The notes: a model not told the origin generated them from the letters alone. DNA of 64,000 bases from JAHEKO01 sp965212505 (GCA_965212505.1 OZ243123.1:2046001-2110000), one strand, 5' to 3'; counted from the stretch's first letter, positions 51,741 to 63,258 are shown. Made by a program: numbers and translations.

Positions 51741-54700
51741 CTACTCTGCCGGGATCCAGAGCTCGACTTCGAGCCCACCCTGGGGTCGATTCTTGGCATG
51801 AATGCCTCCCCCATGCTCCTCTGCGATCCGTCTTGCGATGGGTAGACCCAGCCCGGTGCCGGTGTCGTGTGTCGAGAAGTAGGGGTCGAAGATTCGAGCG
51901 AGATCCTCGGCGTCGACGCCGGGGCCCCGATCGAGCACGCGAATCGAAGCGCGGCCGTTTTCGGTCCCGACGCGAACCTCGACCGGCGCCCCGGTCGTCG
52001 TGGCCCGCAGAGCGTTCTCGATCAGGTTACGGAGCGCTCGCCCGATGAGCTTGGCGTCGAACCGGAGTCCCGCCGAGCTCACGCCTGGCGTCACCTCGAG
52101 TTCGAGGCTCTCGGGGCTCGAGGCCCGGTAGCCGTCCACGATCTTCGCCACCGCTTCGCCGAGATCGCCTTCGATGGGCTCGATCTTCGGGAGTCGGCTA
52201 TACGCCGAGAACTCGGTGGAGATCTGCCGTAGCTCGTCGACCTGCTCGAGGATGTTTGCTGTGCAACGCTCGAAAACGCGATCGAACTCGTCGGGCCGAT
52301 CTCGCCTCACCTTCCGCATGTGCTCGGCAGAGAGACGAATGGGAGTCAACGGGTTCTTGATCTCGTGGGCGATGATCCGGGCCATCTCCGCCCACGCTTG
52401 GAGGCGCTGCCCACGGAGGACCTCGGTGACGTCCTCGACCACCAGGAGGGCGGTCGGCTCGCCCTCGCCGGGGAGGGGTACCCAGGCCAGGCTCCACTCG
52501 GTTCCGTCGCCCTCGGCATCGGGGAGCTCGACGGTCTCGGAGATGGGGCGGCGGTCGGTTCGGTCGAGGAACTGCGCGAGCGGCTCCAGATGTTCGCGTC
52601 TGGCCAACGCTTCCGGCAGCGGTTCTCCGATTTCCGCGCCGAGGAGGTCTCGCGCCACCTGATTGATCAGCAGAACCCGCCGATTCTGGTCGACCGAGAT
52701 GACACCGGAGTTCACGTTGTCCACAACTCGCTCTACGAGCGCCTTCTCCAGAACGAGGCGCTGTCGCCCGTCCGCAATCTTCTGTGCCATCTGATCGATG
52801 GCATCCACCAGAGTGCCGAGTTCGACGTCGGCGGGCCGCACGTCGAGCGAGCGGGCGCCCGCTGCAATCCGCTGGGTACCGTCGACAATCTCCATGAGCG
52901 GCGAGGTAAAACCGCGGGCGAGGCGGACCCCCACCCCGAGGAGCAGGAAGACGAGAGCGGCGGTGGCGAGCAGGATCTTCCGCCGCAGGGAGGCGACCTC
53001 TGCGGCTGTTTCCACCTGTTGAGCCAGCATCGGAACCGACAGGAAGAGTCCGCTGGCGCTCTGGGCCTGGCCGGGAATGGTCAGAGGTGCGTAGAGCTCC
53101 AGGTACTCGATGTTGTCCGTGCTGTTCACCCGCGCCGCACGCCGCGCCTGATCGATCGCGAGACTCGCGTAGACCTCACCCGGAATCCGCTTGGGGAGGA
53201 GGCCAGCGCTGAAGAGCTCGAACTTGCTCGAGACGTAGATGCTGCTGCCCCAGTAGAGGTTGACCTCGTGGTGGATGACCCTCGACAGCCAGCTCAGAAG
53301 TTCGTTGTCGAGCACGGTCTCGAATCCGAAGCCCGGCTCCAACGCGAGGATGTACTCGCCGAGGACTCGCTGAGCAGAGTCGAGGGCAGCCTCGCCTGCG
53401 GCCCGTTGCTCCTCCTGAAGTTGGTCGGTGAGCACACGTAGCGCAAAGGTGTTGAGTAGGAGGACGGGAACGAGTAGCAGAAGTGTGCTGACGAGCAGCA
53501 TCCGCTTCGAGTACGAACGCAGAAGTTTCGAGAGCGCCACGCCCGAGGGCAGCGAGGGCAGCGCACAGAGCCATCCGAGCAGGAGGAGACCTCCCAGGAC
53601 GACGATGCCGGCCACCGCGTGCATGGCAACCCGTTCGAGCCCCTCGAGCGGTCCGAGAATCGACAGGAGGAGCACCTGCACTCCGTCTGGACCTCGAGCG
53701 GCGAAGCCGACGGCCCTCTCGCCGGGTCGCGAGACCTCGAGTCCGGGCTTTGCAAGAATGCGCTCGAGCGGGAGGTCGACCCCCGGCCATGCCGGTTCCA
53801 TCGCCTCTCCCGCTGGGCTGTAGAGGCCGTAGACCGCAGGCGCGATCAGCTGAGGGGCGGGTCGGAACGGTCCGGGACCGCCGCGAAGGAGTCGCGCCGC
53901 GAGGCTCCGAATCGGTTGCCGCGAGAGCTCGAAGCCGGGCCGCATGAGGAGCGTGTAGGTGACCTCCGCCCACGGTCGCCCGGAGTTCAGGAAGGCGGTT
54001 GTGTCGCTCAGGACGAAGTCCGCAGGCGACGGCTCCTCCACCTTTCGCCAACGGGTTGGTGTCCAATCGACGTGGCCGTCGTTGGTCAGAGGGAGTCCGA
54101 GCGAGAAGCTTGCGGTCGGACCGTCGAACGGTTGTACCGTGACCGCGGAGAGGCCGCCCGGGACGGCCAGGGGCGACTCTCTCCAGACGGCGATCCCCAG
54201 ATCTTGCGGTTCGAGGCCCGCTGGGTTTGTCAGGGCCAAAGTGTCGAGATCGAGCTCACTGAAGTGTCGGTCCAGCTCGCGCTGCAGCTGTTCGCGCTCG
54301 GCGGCCTCGGGGCGGGCGAGGCCCGGCAGCACTACAGAGCTTAAGTGCGCTTTCAGCGTCTCGCGAGAGGCAGTCTCCCAGGTCGCCGCAGAGATCAGCG
54401 CTCCGAGCAGGAGCATCACCGCCGCCGCCCCCGGGAGGCGCCCCTCAGGCTGGCGATCCACCCAGAGAGCGCCGGCGGCGGCACCCGCCGCGAGCAGCAC
54501 AACCGTGAGCCAGAACCGCGACTGGTCGTGAAGGGCACCTGCCGTCAGAAGGAGCACGAATCCGGCACCCAGCCATCCGGTGGCACCTCCCCGCGATCGA
54601 TCGGTCGCTCGACGCAGCGCCAACCAGGCGATCGTGAGGCCGAGCATCGCGAGTCGCCAGGCGGTCGCCTCGTGTCCCGGCAAAAGGTCGGAGCCGAGGT

Positions 54701-55781
54701 CCAGCTTTGGACGCACGGGTTGAGCTGCGAGTGCGATGGCGAGCAGGCCGCCGACACCCAGGAGGGCGCGTAGCCAGCCGGGGGGCGTCCATCGGCCGAG
54801 TAGGCTCGGGTTCCACCAGACAAGCGGCGCTAGGAAGGCGGCGCCGACGAGCGCAGCGAGCGTCGATGGATCGAGCCGGGCAGCGAGCCCCGCGGCGGTA
54901 GCCGCGCCAGCAATCAACATTGCGCGCTGCAGTCCGCCGCGACCTCCACGTGTACGCAGGGCGACGACGGTCAGGAGGCCAATGGCCAGGAGAACCGCGC
55001 CCCAGCGTCGGGCACGCGACTCCCAGGCGTCGATCTCCATCGCTCGATCTGTCCAGTCCTCGACGGCGACCTTCGGACCGCTGCCGAGGGACAGCTCTAG
55101 GAGGTCGGGCGGCACGACGTCGCCCGGGCGGAAGGCAGTCCAGCGAATCGGTCCGAGGAACCGATCTCTCCGAGGGAGCTCGTTGGTGAACAGGCTCCTC
55201 CCGACCAGCACGCGCTCCCCCATCGCCTCGGGGACCGCGGAGACGCTGAACAGGCTCGCCGACTGAAAGCCGAGACGGAACGACCGTCCTTCGGCCGGCA
55301 GCATCTCTCCCTCCAGGTCGTGCAGCAGCCCAGGGCCCGACCAGGCGATCGGGACCTCGTCGCTCCCGACCAGCAGATACGTTAGCTGCTGATCGGGCGC
55401 CTGCCGGGCGAACCGCTCTAGACGGGCGAACGGCTCGAGCGGATCCGGACTGTCTCTCCAGCCTTGAAGCGCCACGGCGGCGACGCTTCCGGCCTGGTCC
55501 AGCTCCTCCCAAACGTCGTGAAACTGCCCCTGGATCACGCTCTTCTTGCGCTCGGGATCGAGCGCCTGCCGAAGGTTCGCGTGTCCAAGAAGGAGGAGCG
55601 CAGTGGAGGCGACCAGCAAGGCGCCGACCAGCCATCGCTCCCGCCGACGCGCCCAGAGCGCAAGCCAGAGGCCGATCAGAGCCACCGAGAGTAGAGGGCC
55701 GCTATAGCCGGGCGCGAGCAGCGCCGCGACGAAGCCCAGCAGAGCTGAGGTCTCGGCCAGCCGATTCGTCGCTAGGGACAT
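51741..55781 (-). CDS. Very large NtrY-like sensor histidine kinase
   Basis: The protein has 1346 residues from the ATG at 55781. Residues 1-820 contain many membrane helices in several blocks (SALLGFVAALLAPGYSGPLLSVALIGLWLALWA split across two, LLTVVALRTRG, LLLLTAGALHD) and periplasmic loops. A second block near 860-1000 precedes a HAMP (RGFTSPLMEIVDGTQRIAAG), a PAS (NSGVISVDQNRRVLLINQ), HisKA IIAHEIKNPLTPIRLSAEHM, and HATPase boxes NLIENALRA, DRGPGVDAEDLARIFDPYF and GTGLGLPIARRIAEEHGG. The HEIKNPLTP box is typical of NtrY. No response regulator is adjacent. It follows hutU by 47 bp. Confidence 0.88.
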   Translation of the reverse strand: MSLATNRLAETSALLGFVAALLAPGYSGPLLSVALIGLWLALWARRRERWLVGALLVASTALLLLGHANLRQALDPERKKSVIQGQFHDVWEELDQAGSVAAVALQGWRDSPDPLEPFARLERFARQAPDQQLTYLLVGSDEVPIAWSGPGLLHDLEGEMLPAEGRSFRLGFQSASLFSVSAVPEAMGERVLVGRSLFTNELPRRDRFLGPIRWTAFRPGDVVPPDLLELSLGSGPKVAVEDWTDRAMEIDAWESRARRWGAVLLAIGLLTVVALRTRGGRGGLQRAMLIAGAATAAGLAARLDPSTLAALVGAAFLAPLVWWNPSLLGRWTPPGWLRALLGVGGLLAIALAAQPVRPKLDLGSDLLPGHEATAWRLAMLGLTIAWLALRRATDRSRGGATGWLGAGFVLLLTAGALHDQSRFWLTVVLLAAGAAAGALWVDRQPEGRLPGAAAVMLLLGALISAATWETASRETLKAHLSSVVLPGLARPEAAEREQLQRELDRHFSELDLDTLALTNPAGLEPQDLGIAVWRESPLAVPGGLSAVTVQPFDGPTASFSLGLPLTNDGHVDWTPTRWRKVEEPSPADFVLSDTTAFLNSGRPWAEVTYTLLMRPGFELSRQPIRSLAARLLRGGPGPFRPAPQLIAPAVYGLYSPAGEAMEPAWPGVDLPLERILAKPGLEVSRPGERAVGFAARGPDGVQVLLLSILGPLEGLERVAMHAVAGIVVLGGLLLLGWLCALPSLPSGVALSKLLRSYSKRMLLVSTLLLLVPVLLLNTFALRVLTDQLQEEQRAAGEAALDSAQRVLGEYILALEPGFGFETVLDNELLSWLSRVIHHEVNLYWGSSIYVSSKFELFSAGLLPKRIPGEVYASLAIDQARRAARVNSTDNIEYLELYAPLTIPGQAQSASGLFLSVPMLAQQVETAAEVASLRRKILLATAALVFLLLGVGVRLARGFTSPLMEIVDGTQRIAAGARSLDVRPADVELGTLVDAIDQMAQKIADGRQRLVLEKALVERVVDNVNSGVISVDQNRRVLLINQVARDLLGAEIGEPLPEALARREHLEPLAQFLDRTDRRPISETVELPDAEGDGTEWSLAWVPLPGEGEPTALLVVEDVTEVLRGQRLQAWAEMARIIAHEIKNPLTPIRLSAEHMRKVRRDRPDEFDRVFERCTANILEQVDELRQISTEFSAYSRLPKIEPIEGDLGEAVAKIVDGYRASSPESLELEVTPGVSSAGLRFDAKLIGRALRNLIENALRATTTGAPVEVRVGTENGRASIRVLDRGPGVDAEDLARIFDPYFSTHDTGTGLGLPIARRIAEEHGGGIHAKNRPQGGLEVELWIPAE

Positions 55782-55828
55782 GAGGTCACAGGCTATGCAA
55801 GGGGCGCTCCGACCCCGATCGGTACCGG

Positions 55829-57490
<1,662 letters not shown>

Positions 57491-57514
57491 CGAGTCACGC
57501 TATCAAAGCGGCCG

Positions 57515-59026
57515 TCAAGCGAGCGCCTCGAGATGGGGGTCGATATCCGGGCCCAGGAAGCGCTCCGCGGCCTCGAGATCGGGGCTCAGCTCCCGATCGT
57601 CGTCGAGTCTCGCCACGCGGTTGCGGAAGTCGGCGTGAAGCTCCTCGAGCGCGCGGCTCGAGGTCAGCGGGCGAAGGAGGTCGATCCCCTGCGCTGCGCA
57701 GAGGAGCTCGATCGCGAGGACCTGCCGGACGAGTCCCACGACCTGCTGGAGTTTGAGGCCGGCACCCATGCTCATCGAGACGTGATCTTCTTTGTCGGCG
57801 GACGTCGGTATCGAATCGACGCTCGCGGGCGTGGCGAGCACACGCGCCTCAGCCAGGAGCGCCGCCGCCGTCACTTGGGCAATCATGAGACCCGAGTTGA
57901 GCCCTGGCGCGGCGGTCAGGAAGGCCGGAAGGCCGGAAAAGGCCTCTTGGTTCAGCTTCTCGATCCGCCGTTCGCTGATCGACGCGATCTCGCACAGAGC
58001 GATCGCCATAAAGTCGCTGGCGAAGGCGACCGGCTCGGCGTGGAAGTTTCCGCCGGCGAGGATCGCCTCGGAGCCGGCAAAGACCAGAGGGTTGTCGGTG
58101 ACCGAGTTGAACTCGATCACCAGCCTCTTTTGAGCATCGGCCAGGACGTCTCTCACCGCACCGTGCACCTGAGGCATGCAGCGGAAGCTGTAGGGATCCT
58201 GCACCCGCTCGTCGTCGACGCGATGCGACTCTCGGATGCCAGAGCCCTGCAAGAGTGCATAGAGGTTTTGGGCGCTGCTCTGCTGCCCCGGGTGTGGACG
58301 CACCTCATGGAGCCGGGCGTCGAAGGGGGAGTCCGTGCCGCGCACCGCCTCCGTGGACAGGGCGCCGACGAGATCGGCGATGCGGACGAGCCGCCTGGCC
58401 TCGAGCAAGGCGATTCCGGCGAGGGCCGCTGAGGCCTGCGTACCGTTGATCAACGCCAAGCCCTCCTTGGCCTCGAGCCGGAAGGGCGCGATCCCCCGTT
58501 CTTCGAGAACCTCAGCCGCGGGCCGATCCCGGCCCTCGACGCTCAGTACGCCGAGGCCGAGAATGGGGAGAGCCAGATGAGCGAGCGGTGCGAGGTCGCC
58601 GCTGGCGCCGACGGACCCTCGACTCGGCACTCGCGGCAAGAGATCGAGTTCGAGGAGGGTCAAGAGGCGCTCGATGACCTCGAGCCGTACTCCGGAGCAA
58701 CCGCGCGCGAGAGCGTTTGCCCGAAGCAGGAGCATCGCTCGCACGACGTTGGCAGGGAGCGGCTCTCCAACTCCGGCGGCGTGGCTCTTGAGCAGTCGCT
58801 CCTGGAGCTCCGCGGTCTCTTCAGGAGCGATGCGCTCGCTGGCCAAAGCACCAAACCCGGTATTCAGTCCGTAGACGACCTCGTCGCCCTCGAGGGTGCG
58901 TTCCACCACCGCGCGTGACGCGATCACCTGCTCGCGCGCCCCATCCGACAAGCGGCACGCCTCCCCCTGAGTCGTCACCCTGTGAAGTCCGTCGAGATCG
59001 AGCGACTGGCCGTCGAGAATGAGCAT
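57515..59026 (-). CDS. hutH: Histidine ammonia-lyase
   Basis: The protein has 503 residues from the ATG at 59026. It converts histidine to urocanate. The Ala-Ser-Gly triad that forms the MIO cofactor is in SRGSVGASGDLAPLAH near residue 143. Other segments: YGLNTGFGALAS near residue 52, QDPYSFRCMPQVHGA, and FHAEPVAFASDFMA. First gene of a hutH-hutU unit, divergent from the FIST gene across only 32 bp. Confidence 0.96.
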   Translation of the reverse strand: MLILDGQSLDLDGLHRVTTQGEACRLSDGAREQVIASRAVVERTLEGDEVVYGLNTGFGALASERIAPEETAELQERLLKSHAAGVGEPLPANVVRAMLLLRANALARGCSGVRLEVIERLLTLLELDLLPRVPSRGSVGASGDLAPLAHLALPILGLGVLSVEGRDRPAAEVLEERGIAPFRLEAKEGLALINGTQASAALAGIALLEARRLVRIADLVGALSTEAVRGTDSPFDARLHEVRPHPGQQSSAQNLYALLQGSGIRESHRVDDERVQDPYSFRCMPQVHGAVRDVLADAQKRLVIEFNSVTDNPLVFAGSEAILAGGNFHAEPVAFASDFMAIALCEIASISERRIEKLNQEAFSGLPAFLTAAPGLNSGLMIAQVTAAALLAEARVLATPASVDSIPTSADKEDHVSMSMGAGLKLQQVVGLVRQVLAIELLCAAQGIDLLRPLTSSRALEELHADFRNRVARLDDDRELSPDLEAAERFLGPDIDPHLEALA

Positions 59027-59036
59027 GAAGACAGAG

Positions 59037-59046
59037 TATTTATAAT
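59037..59046. promoter_or_regulatory. Overlapping divergent -10 elements of hutH and the FIST gene
   Basis: The 32-bp gap between the two starts holds a plus-strand TATAAT (59041-59046) and a minus-strand TATAAA (59044-59039). Each would give a leader of only about 6 nt. No good -35 hexamer is seen for either, so an activator or relaxed sigma recognition is likely if they are used. Confidence 0.35.
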
Positions 59047-59058
59047 CAAGCGAGCTGG

Positions 59059-60192
59059 ATGCAAATCGATCAGAGGAGATGGACCCGCTCCGAGGGTTGG
59101 TCGTCCACGGCATCCTGTCAGGATCTACGTGCGGCGGAGCTCGTTCTCGTCTTCGCGGCCTCTAGCACCCTCGAACGCCCAGACTGGCTCGCCGAGCTGC
59201 AATCCCGCTATCCCGAGGCGGCGCTCGTCGTCTGCTCGACAGCGGGCGAGATCTGCGGCACGAGGGTCGATGACGACTCGGTCGTGGCGACCGCCTTGGA
59301 GTTGGATCACAGTCGAGTTCGGACCGTCTCTCTCCCTGCGACCCGATTCGAGCACGCGCGAGTTGCAGGTCGAGAGCTCGCGGAACGCCTCTCCGCAGAC
59401 GATTTGCGACACGTGCTCGTCTTCAGTGACGGCACCGACGTCAACGGCTCGTCGCTGGTCGAAGGCATGGTGCAACATCTCCCCGATGCCGTGAGTGTCA
59501 CCGGCGGCATGGCCGGCGACGGAGAACGCTTCGAGCAGACGCAGGTTTTCCTCGGTCACTCTTCGCGCAAGGCGCTCGTCGTCGGCGTGGGCTTCTACGG
59601 AGACCGTCTCCGGATCGGTCACGGATCGCTCGGCGGATGGGACCCCTTCGGCCCCGAACGGCTCGTGACCCGTTCCCAGGACAACCTCCTCTACGAGCTC
59701 GATGGCAAGTCGGCGCTCGGTCTCTACAAGAAGTACCTCGGTGACTACGCGGCCGACCTTCCCGCAAGCGCTCTCCTCTTCCCGCTCGCCATCCGCCCGG
59801 CGAGCGGCAAGGAGAGTGTTGTGCGCACGGTCCTCGGGATCGATGAGGAGAACCCTTCGATGACCTTCGCCGGCGACGTACCGGAGGGCCACTATGCGCG
59901 CCTGATGCGAGCAAATTTCGAGCGCCTGATCGACGGCGCCACCGGCGCTGCGACCTCGGCGCTCCTCGACAACCATCCTCCGGAATTTGCACTCTTGATC
60001 AGCTGCGTGGGTCGCAAGATGGTGCTCCGTCAGCGAATCGAGGAAGAGGTAGAGAGCGTCCGCGAGATCTTCGGCGACACGTCGGCCATCGCTGGGTTCT
60101 ACTCCTACGGCGAGCTCGCGCCGGCGACTCAGGTCGGCGGCTGCGAGCTGCACAATCAAACCATGACCATCACGACCTTCCGGGAGATCTGA
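59059..60192 (+). CDS. FIST-domain small-ligand sensor protein
   Basis: The protein has 377 residues with FIST_N (about 25-215: LVLVFAASSTLERPDWLAELQ, LVVCSTAGEICG, HVLVFSDGTDVNGSSLVEGM, VTGGMAGDGERF) and FIST_C (about 220-370: LYKKYLGDYAADLPASALLFPLA, FALLISCVGRK, IAGFYSYGELAP). FIST proteins are thought to bind small ligands such as amino acids and pass the signal to partners. It is followed 3 bp later by a hybrid histidine kinase and thus forms a sensor pair. Confidence 0.92.
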   Translation: MQIDQRRWTRSEGWSSTASCQDLRAAELVLVFAASSTLERPDWLAELQSRYPEAALVVCSTAGEICGTRVDDDSVVATALELDHSRVRTVSLPATRFEHARVAGRELAERLSADDLRHVLVFSDGTDVNGSSLVEGMVQHLPDAVSVTGGMAGDGERFEQTQVFLGHSSRKALVVGVGFYGDRLRIGHGSLGGWDPFGPERLVTRSQDNLLYELDGKSALGLYKKYLGDYAADLPASALLFPLAIRPASGKESVVRTVLGIDEENPSMTFAGDVPEGHYARLMRANFERLIDGATGAATSALLDNHPPEFALLISCVGRKMVLRQRIEEEVESVREIFGDTSAIAGFYSYGELAPATQVGGCELHNQTMTITTFREI

Positions 60193-60195
60193 GCC

Positions 60196-61959
60196 GTGCA
60201 CAAGCTGCTCTCTCGGCAGCTCCGCAAGCTGTTCGGCCGCCGGAAGGAGCTCTCCGCCGAGGTGGAGCAGCTCGTGCAGATCGTCGACGAGACCTACGAG
60301 CAGGCCGATGCAGATCGGAAGCTGCTCGAGCGATCTCTCGATCTGACCTCACGGGAACTCCTCGACGCCAACTCGGAGTTGCGGGAAGAGCAGGCCGATC
60401 TCGAGCGCCGTGTCGAGGAGCGAACCGAGTCGATTCGGAGGACCGAGGCTCGCTATCGAGATCTCTTCGAGGGCTCGCGCGACGTCATCTACACCTCCTC
60501 ACCCCAGGGCGAGCTGCTCGATATCAATCCGGCCGGAGTGACCCTCTTCGGCTTCGCGTCCAAGGACGAGATGCTGGCGGAGGTCGACCTCAATCGCGCG
60601 TACGGCCATCGAGCAGAGCTCTTGACGCGTCTCGAGCAAGAGGGCTTCGTTCGCGATGAAGAGTTGCAGCTTCAGACCCGCAAGGGGACGCCGCTCACGG
60701 TGCTGGTGTCGATCACCGCTCGGCGAGACGCCAACGGCCGGTTGGTCAACATGCTCGGCATTGTCCGCGACGTCACCCGTCAGCGCGAGCTCGAGCGTCA
60801 GCTGCTCGAGAGTCAGAAGATGGAGGCGATCGGACGGCTCGCCGGAGGCGTCGCCCACGACTTCAACAATCTATTGACTGCGATCATCGGGTACGGAGAC
60901 CTGATGCGCGACTCGCTGCCGACCGAAGGCTTCGCCGCCAATCACTTGAGTGAAATCCGTAAGGCCGGTCGCCGCGGAGCCGCACTCACTCGACAGCTCC
61001 TGGCGTTCAGCCGGCGTCAGGTGCTCGAGCCGATTCCGTTGCGGCTCAACGAAGTTGTGGTCGATATCGAGAAGCTCCTCCGGAGGCTGATCACTGAGGA
61101 GATCGAGCTCCGCACCGACATGGATCCCGACCTCCCCTCCGTCTTGGCCGACCCGAGTCAGATGGAGCAGGTGCTGATGAACCTGGCCATCAACGCTCGC
61201 GACGCCATGTCCGAGGGCGGAGTCCTCAGTGTGCGTACGCGCGCCGTAGCCCTGGGCCCTGGTGAGCTCGAACCGCCGCCGGGCCTCGATCCCGGTCTTT
61301 ACACCCTGCTCGAGGTTTCCGACACCGGCATCGGCATGGACGAGGCGACCCGCCGCCAGATCTTCGAGCCCTTCTTCACTACCAAGGACTCCGCCGGAAC
61401 GGGCCTCGGCCTGTCGACGGTCTACGGAATCGTCCGACAGAGCGATGGACGGATCACCGTGGCCTCGAAGCCCGGTGAAGGCAGCGTCTTCCAGATCTTC
61501 CTGCCGGCCATTCAGGGGGCGACTCCGCCCACCCGCGAGATCCCACTGCCGGCAGTGCTGCCGGCGGGAGACGAGACGATCCTCGTGGTCGAGGACGAGC
61601 CGGTTGTTCGAACCTTCGTCGAACACCTCCTCTCGAACCAGGGGTACACCGTGCTCCGCGCCGAAGACGGGGAGGAGGCGCTCGAGCTGGCTGCGCAGTA
61701 CGAGGGGCCGATCGATCTACTTCTCTCCGACGTCGTGATGCCCAAGCTCAACGGAATCGAGCTCTGCCAGCGCATGACGTCGCTCTATCCGGATCTGAGC
61801 GTCCTCTTGATGTCGGGCTACACCGGCGAGCGGTTCAGCGCCGACGCCGAGGCGGCCGAGCTCGACAAGTCGCGCTTTCTGCAGAAGCCGTTCAGTGCGG
61901 AAGAGCTGAGTCGGAAGGTGCGTGAGGCGCTCGAGCCGCCTTCGACCGCGCCGCTCTAG
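60196..61959 (+). CDS. Hybrid sensor histidine kinase with C-terminal receiver
   Basis: The protein has 587 residues from a GTG and no membrane helix. Residues 20-85 are a coiled coil, 85-200 a PAS domain (RYRDLFEGSRDVIYTSSPQG), then HisKA with His221 in LAGGVAHDFNNLLTAI, HATPase boxes NLAINARDAM, VSDTGIGMD and GTGLGLSTVYGIV, and a receiver domain (460-580) with the phosphoacceptor Asp512 in LLLSDVVMP. No output domain is attached. Its input is probably the FIST protein encoded just upstream. Confidence 0.95.
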   Translation: MHKLLSRQLRKLFGRRKELSAEVEQLVQIVDETYEQADADRKLLERSLDLTSRELLDANSELREEQADLERRVEERTESIRRTEARYRDLFEGSRDVIYTSSPQGELLDINPAGVTLFGFASKDEMLAEVDLNRAYGHRAELLTRLEQEGFVRDEELQLQTRKGTPLTVLVSITARRDANGRLVNMLGIVRDVTRQRELERQLLESQKMEAIGRLAGGVAHDFNNLLTAIIGYGDLMRDSLPTEGFAANHLSEIRKAGRRGAALTRQLLAFSRRQVLEPIPLRLNEVVVDIEKLLRRLITEEIELRTDMDPDLPSVLADPSQMEQVLMNLAINARDAMSEGGVLSVRTRAVALGPGELEPPPGLDPGLYTLLEVSDTGIGMDEATRRQIFEPFFTTKDSAGTGLGLSTVYGIVRQSDGRITVASKPGEGSVFQIFLPAIQGATPPTREIPLPAVLPAGDETILVVEDEPVVRTFVEHLLSNQGYTVLRAEDGEEALELAAQYEGPIDLLLSDVVMPKLNGIELCQRMTSLYPDLSVLLMSGYTGERFSADAEAAELDKSRFLQKPFSAEELSRKVREALEPPSTAPL

Positions 61960-62456
61960 GTCTGCGAGACGTCGTAGCCGAGCATGGCGTCACCATCGAA
62001 TAGGAAACGGCCCTCGAAACGTTTTCCTTCGAGCAAGAGCGGGAGCCAGAGGCGGTCGTCGGCCCACATCTCGTCGTAGGGTATCTGCTCGTAGGCGGTC
62101 CACTGCGGTATCGCCTCTTCGGTCTGGATTGCCTCTCCCGAATGGGCTGTGGCTCGAAAGACCCAGACGTGAATCGAGTAGCCGTCGACAAACTGGAACC
62201 TGAGCTCGCCGTGCTCGACCACTTCCGAGGGGATGACTCCGGTCTCCTCGTGGACCTCTCGAACCGCAGCTTCGAGAGGTGTCTCCCCCTTTTCGATCCG
62301 CCCTCCCGGGCCGTTGATCTTCCCGGCTCCAAGCCCTCTCAGCTTACGGATGAGCAGGACCCTGCTCGCTTCGGTCACGAAGAGAAGCGTTGCGCGATCG
62401 GTCGGTTCCCAAGCGCTCCAGTCGACGTCGTCCAGGCCATTCCACCGCTCTTTCAC
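61956..62456 (-). CDS. NUDIX hydrolase, MTH1-like (oxidised purine dNTP diphosphatase)
   Basis: The protein has 166 residues from a GTG at 62456. The Nudix box GRIEKGETPLEAAVREVHEETGV is complete. The surrounding sequence (LGAGKINGPGG before it, YDEMWADDRLWLPLLLEGKRFEGRFLFDGD near the end) resembles eukaryotic MTH1/NUDT1 more than E. coli MutT, which suggests hydrolysis of 8-oxo-dGTP or 2-hydroxy-dATP. It overlaps the end of the hybrid kinase gene by 4 bp on the opposite strand. Confidence 0.88.
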   Translation of the reverse strand: MKERWNGLDDVDWSAWEPTDRATLLFVTEASRVLLIRKLRGLGAGKINGPGGRIEKGETPLEAAVREVHEETGVIPSEVVEHGELRFQFVDGYSIHVWVFRATAHSGEAIQTEEAIPQWTAYEQIPYDEMWADDRLWLPLLLEGKRFEGRFLFDGDAMLGYDVSQT

Positions 62457-62528
62457 GTGGCGGATGGTACCGATTCCAATATGAACTCTCCAACAGCGCG
62501 TACCCAGCACGATGGCTACCCTGAAGAG

Positions 62529-63194
62529 ATGAGAGCGTCCATTATCCTCGCGCCGTTGATCGTTCTCGTCGTGATCGGAGTCATCTACACGAGCGTTTCC
62601 GGTCGGAACCAACTGCCTGGATATGCCGGCGACGACCCGACCCTCGATCTGGTCAGCGACGCCAAGGCGGCTCGGACTCGGCTGGCGCAGACCTTCGAAG
62701 GGGTGACTCGTCGAGGGGCGGATCTTTCGTTCACCGACCGTGAGCTGCGCGACGTTGTTCTCGTCGGCCTCTCCCGGCACGCCGAGGGACAAAGGATCCT
62801 CGAACTCTCCACCGGCCTCTCGACAAAGCTCCAGGACGGCAAGCTCGCTGTCGGAGTCAAGATCGACTTCTCCAAGGTCCTCGGCAGTCTGAGCGAGGAC
62901 GAGCGGAAGATGTTCGACAAAGCGGTCGGCCTTGCTCCCCTGCTCGAGAACAAGGAGGTGCTGATGGCCTTCGAGACGACTCCCAGCCTCGAGCGAGGGC
63001 GTCTCGCGATGGATCTCGAGGACACGGCCGCCAACGTCTCGGTGGTCAAAATGCCGCTCTCGACGTGGATCGAGCGCCTCGGCAAGAACAAGCGGAAGGC
63101 CGGAGAGCTCTTCAAGTTCAAGATTCCCGGCTATCAGCTTGGCAACATGTCGGTCGACGGGAACCAGATGAGGGTCAACGTCCGCAGGACGTAG
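62529..63194 (+). CDS. Hypothetical membrane-anchored or secreted protein
   Basis: The protein has 221 residues from the ATG at 62529; an ATG 16 codons upstream is an alternative. A hydrophobic N-terminal helix (IILAPLIVLVVIGVIYTSVS) anchors or exports it. The rest is soluble and slightly basic (FTDRELRDVVLVGLSRHAEG; KVLGSLSEDERKMFDKAVGL; FKFKIPGYQLGNMSVDGNQ). The C-terminal strands could form a lipid-binding-type beta fold, but I recognise no family. Confidence 0.65.
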   Translation: MRASIILAPLIVLVVIGVIYTSVSGRNQLPGYAGDDPTLDLVSDAKAARTRLAQTFEGVTRRGADLSFTDRELRDVVLVGLSRHAEGQRILELSTGLSTKLQDGKLAVGVKIDFSKVLGSLSEDERKMFDKAVGLAPLLENKEVLMAFETTPSLERGRLAMDLEDTAANVSVVKMPLSTWIERLGKNKRKAGELFKFKIPGYQLGNMSVDGNQMRVNVRRT

Positions 63195-63258
63195 CGCAGG
63201 CTCGAGGAATAGAGCGCGTCTGCGAGCGCACTGACGCAGAATCCGTCGTGAGGGAGCA

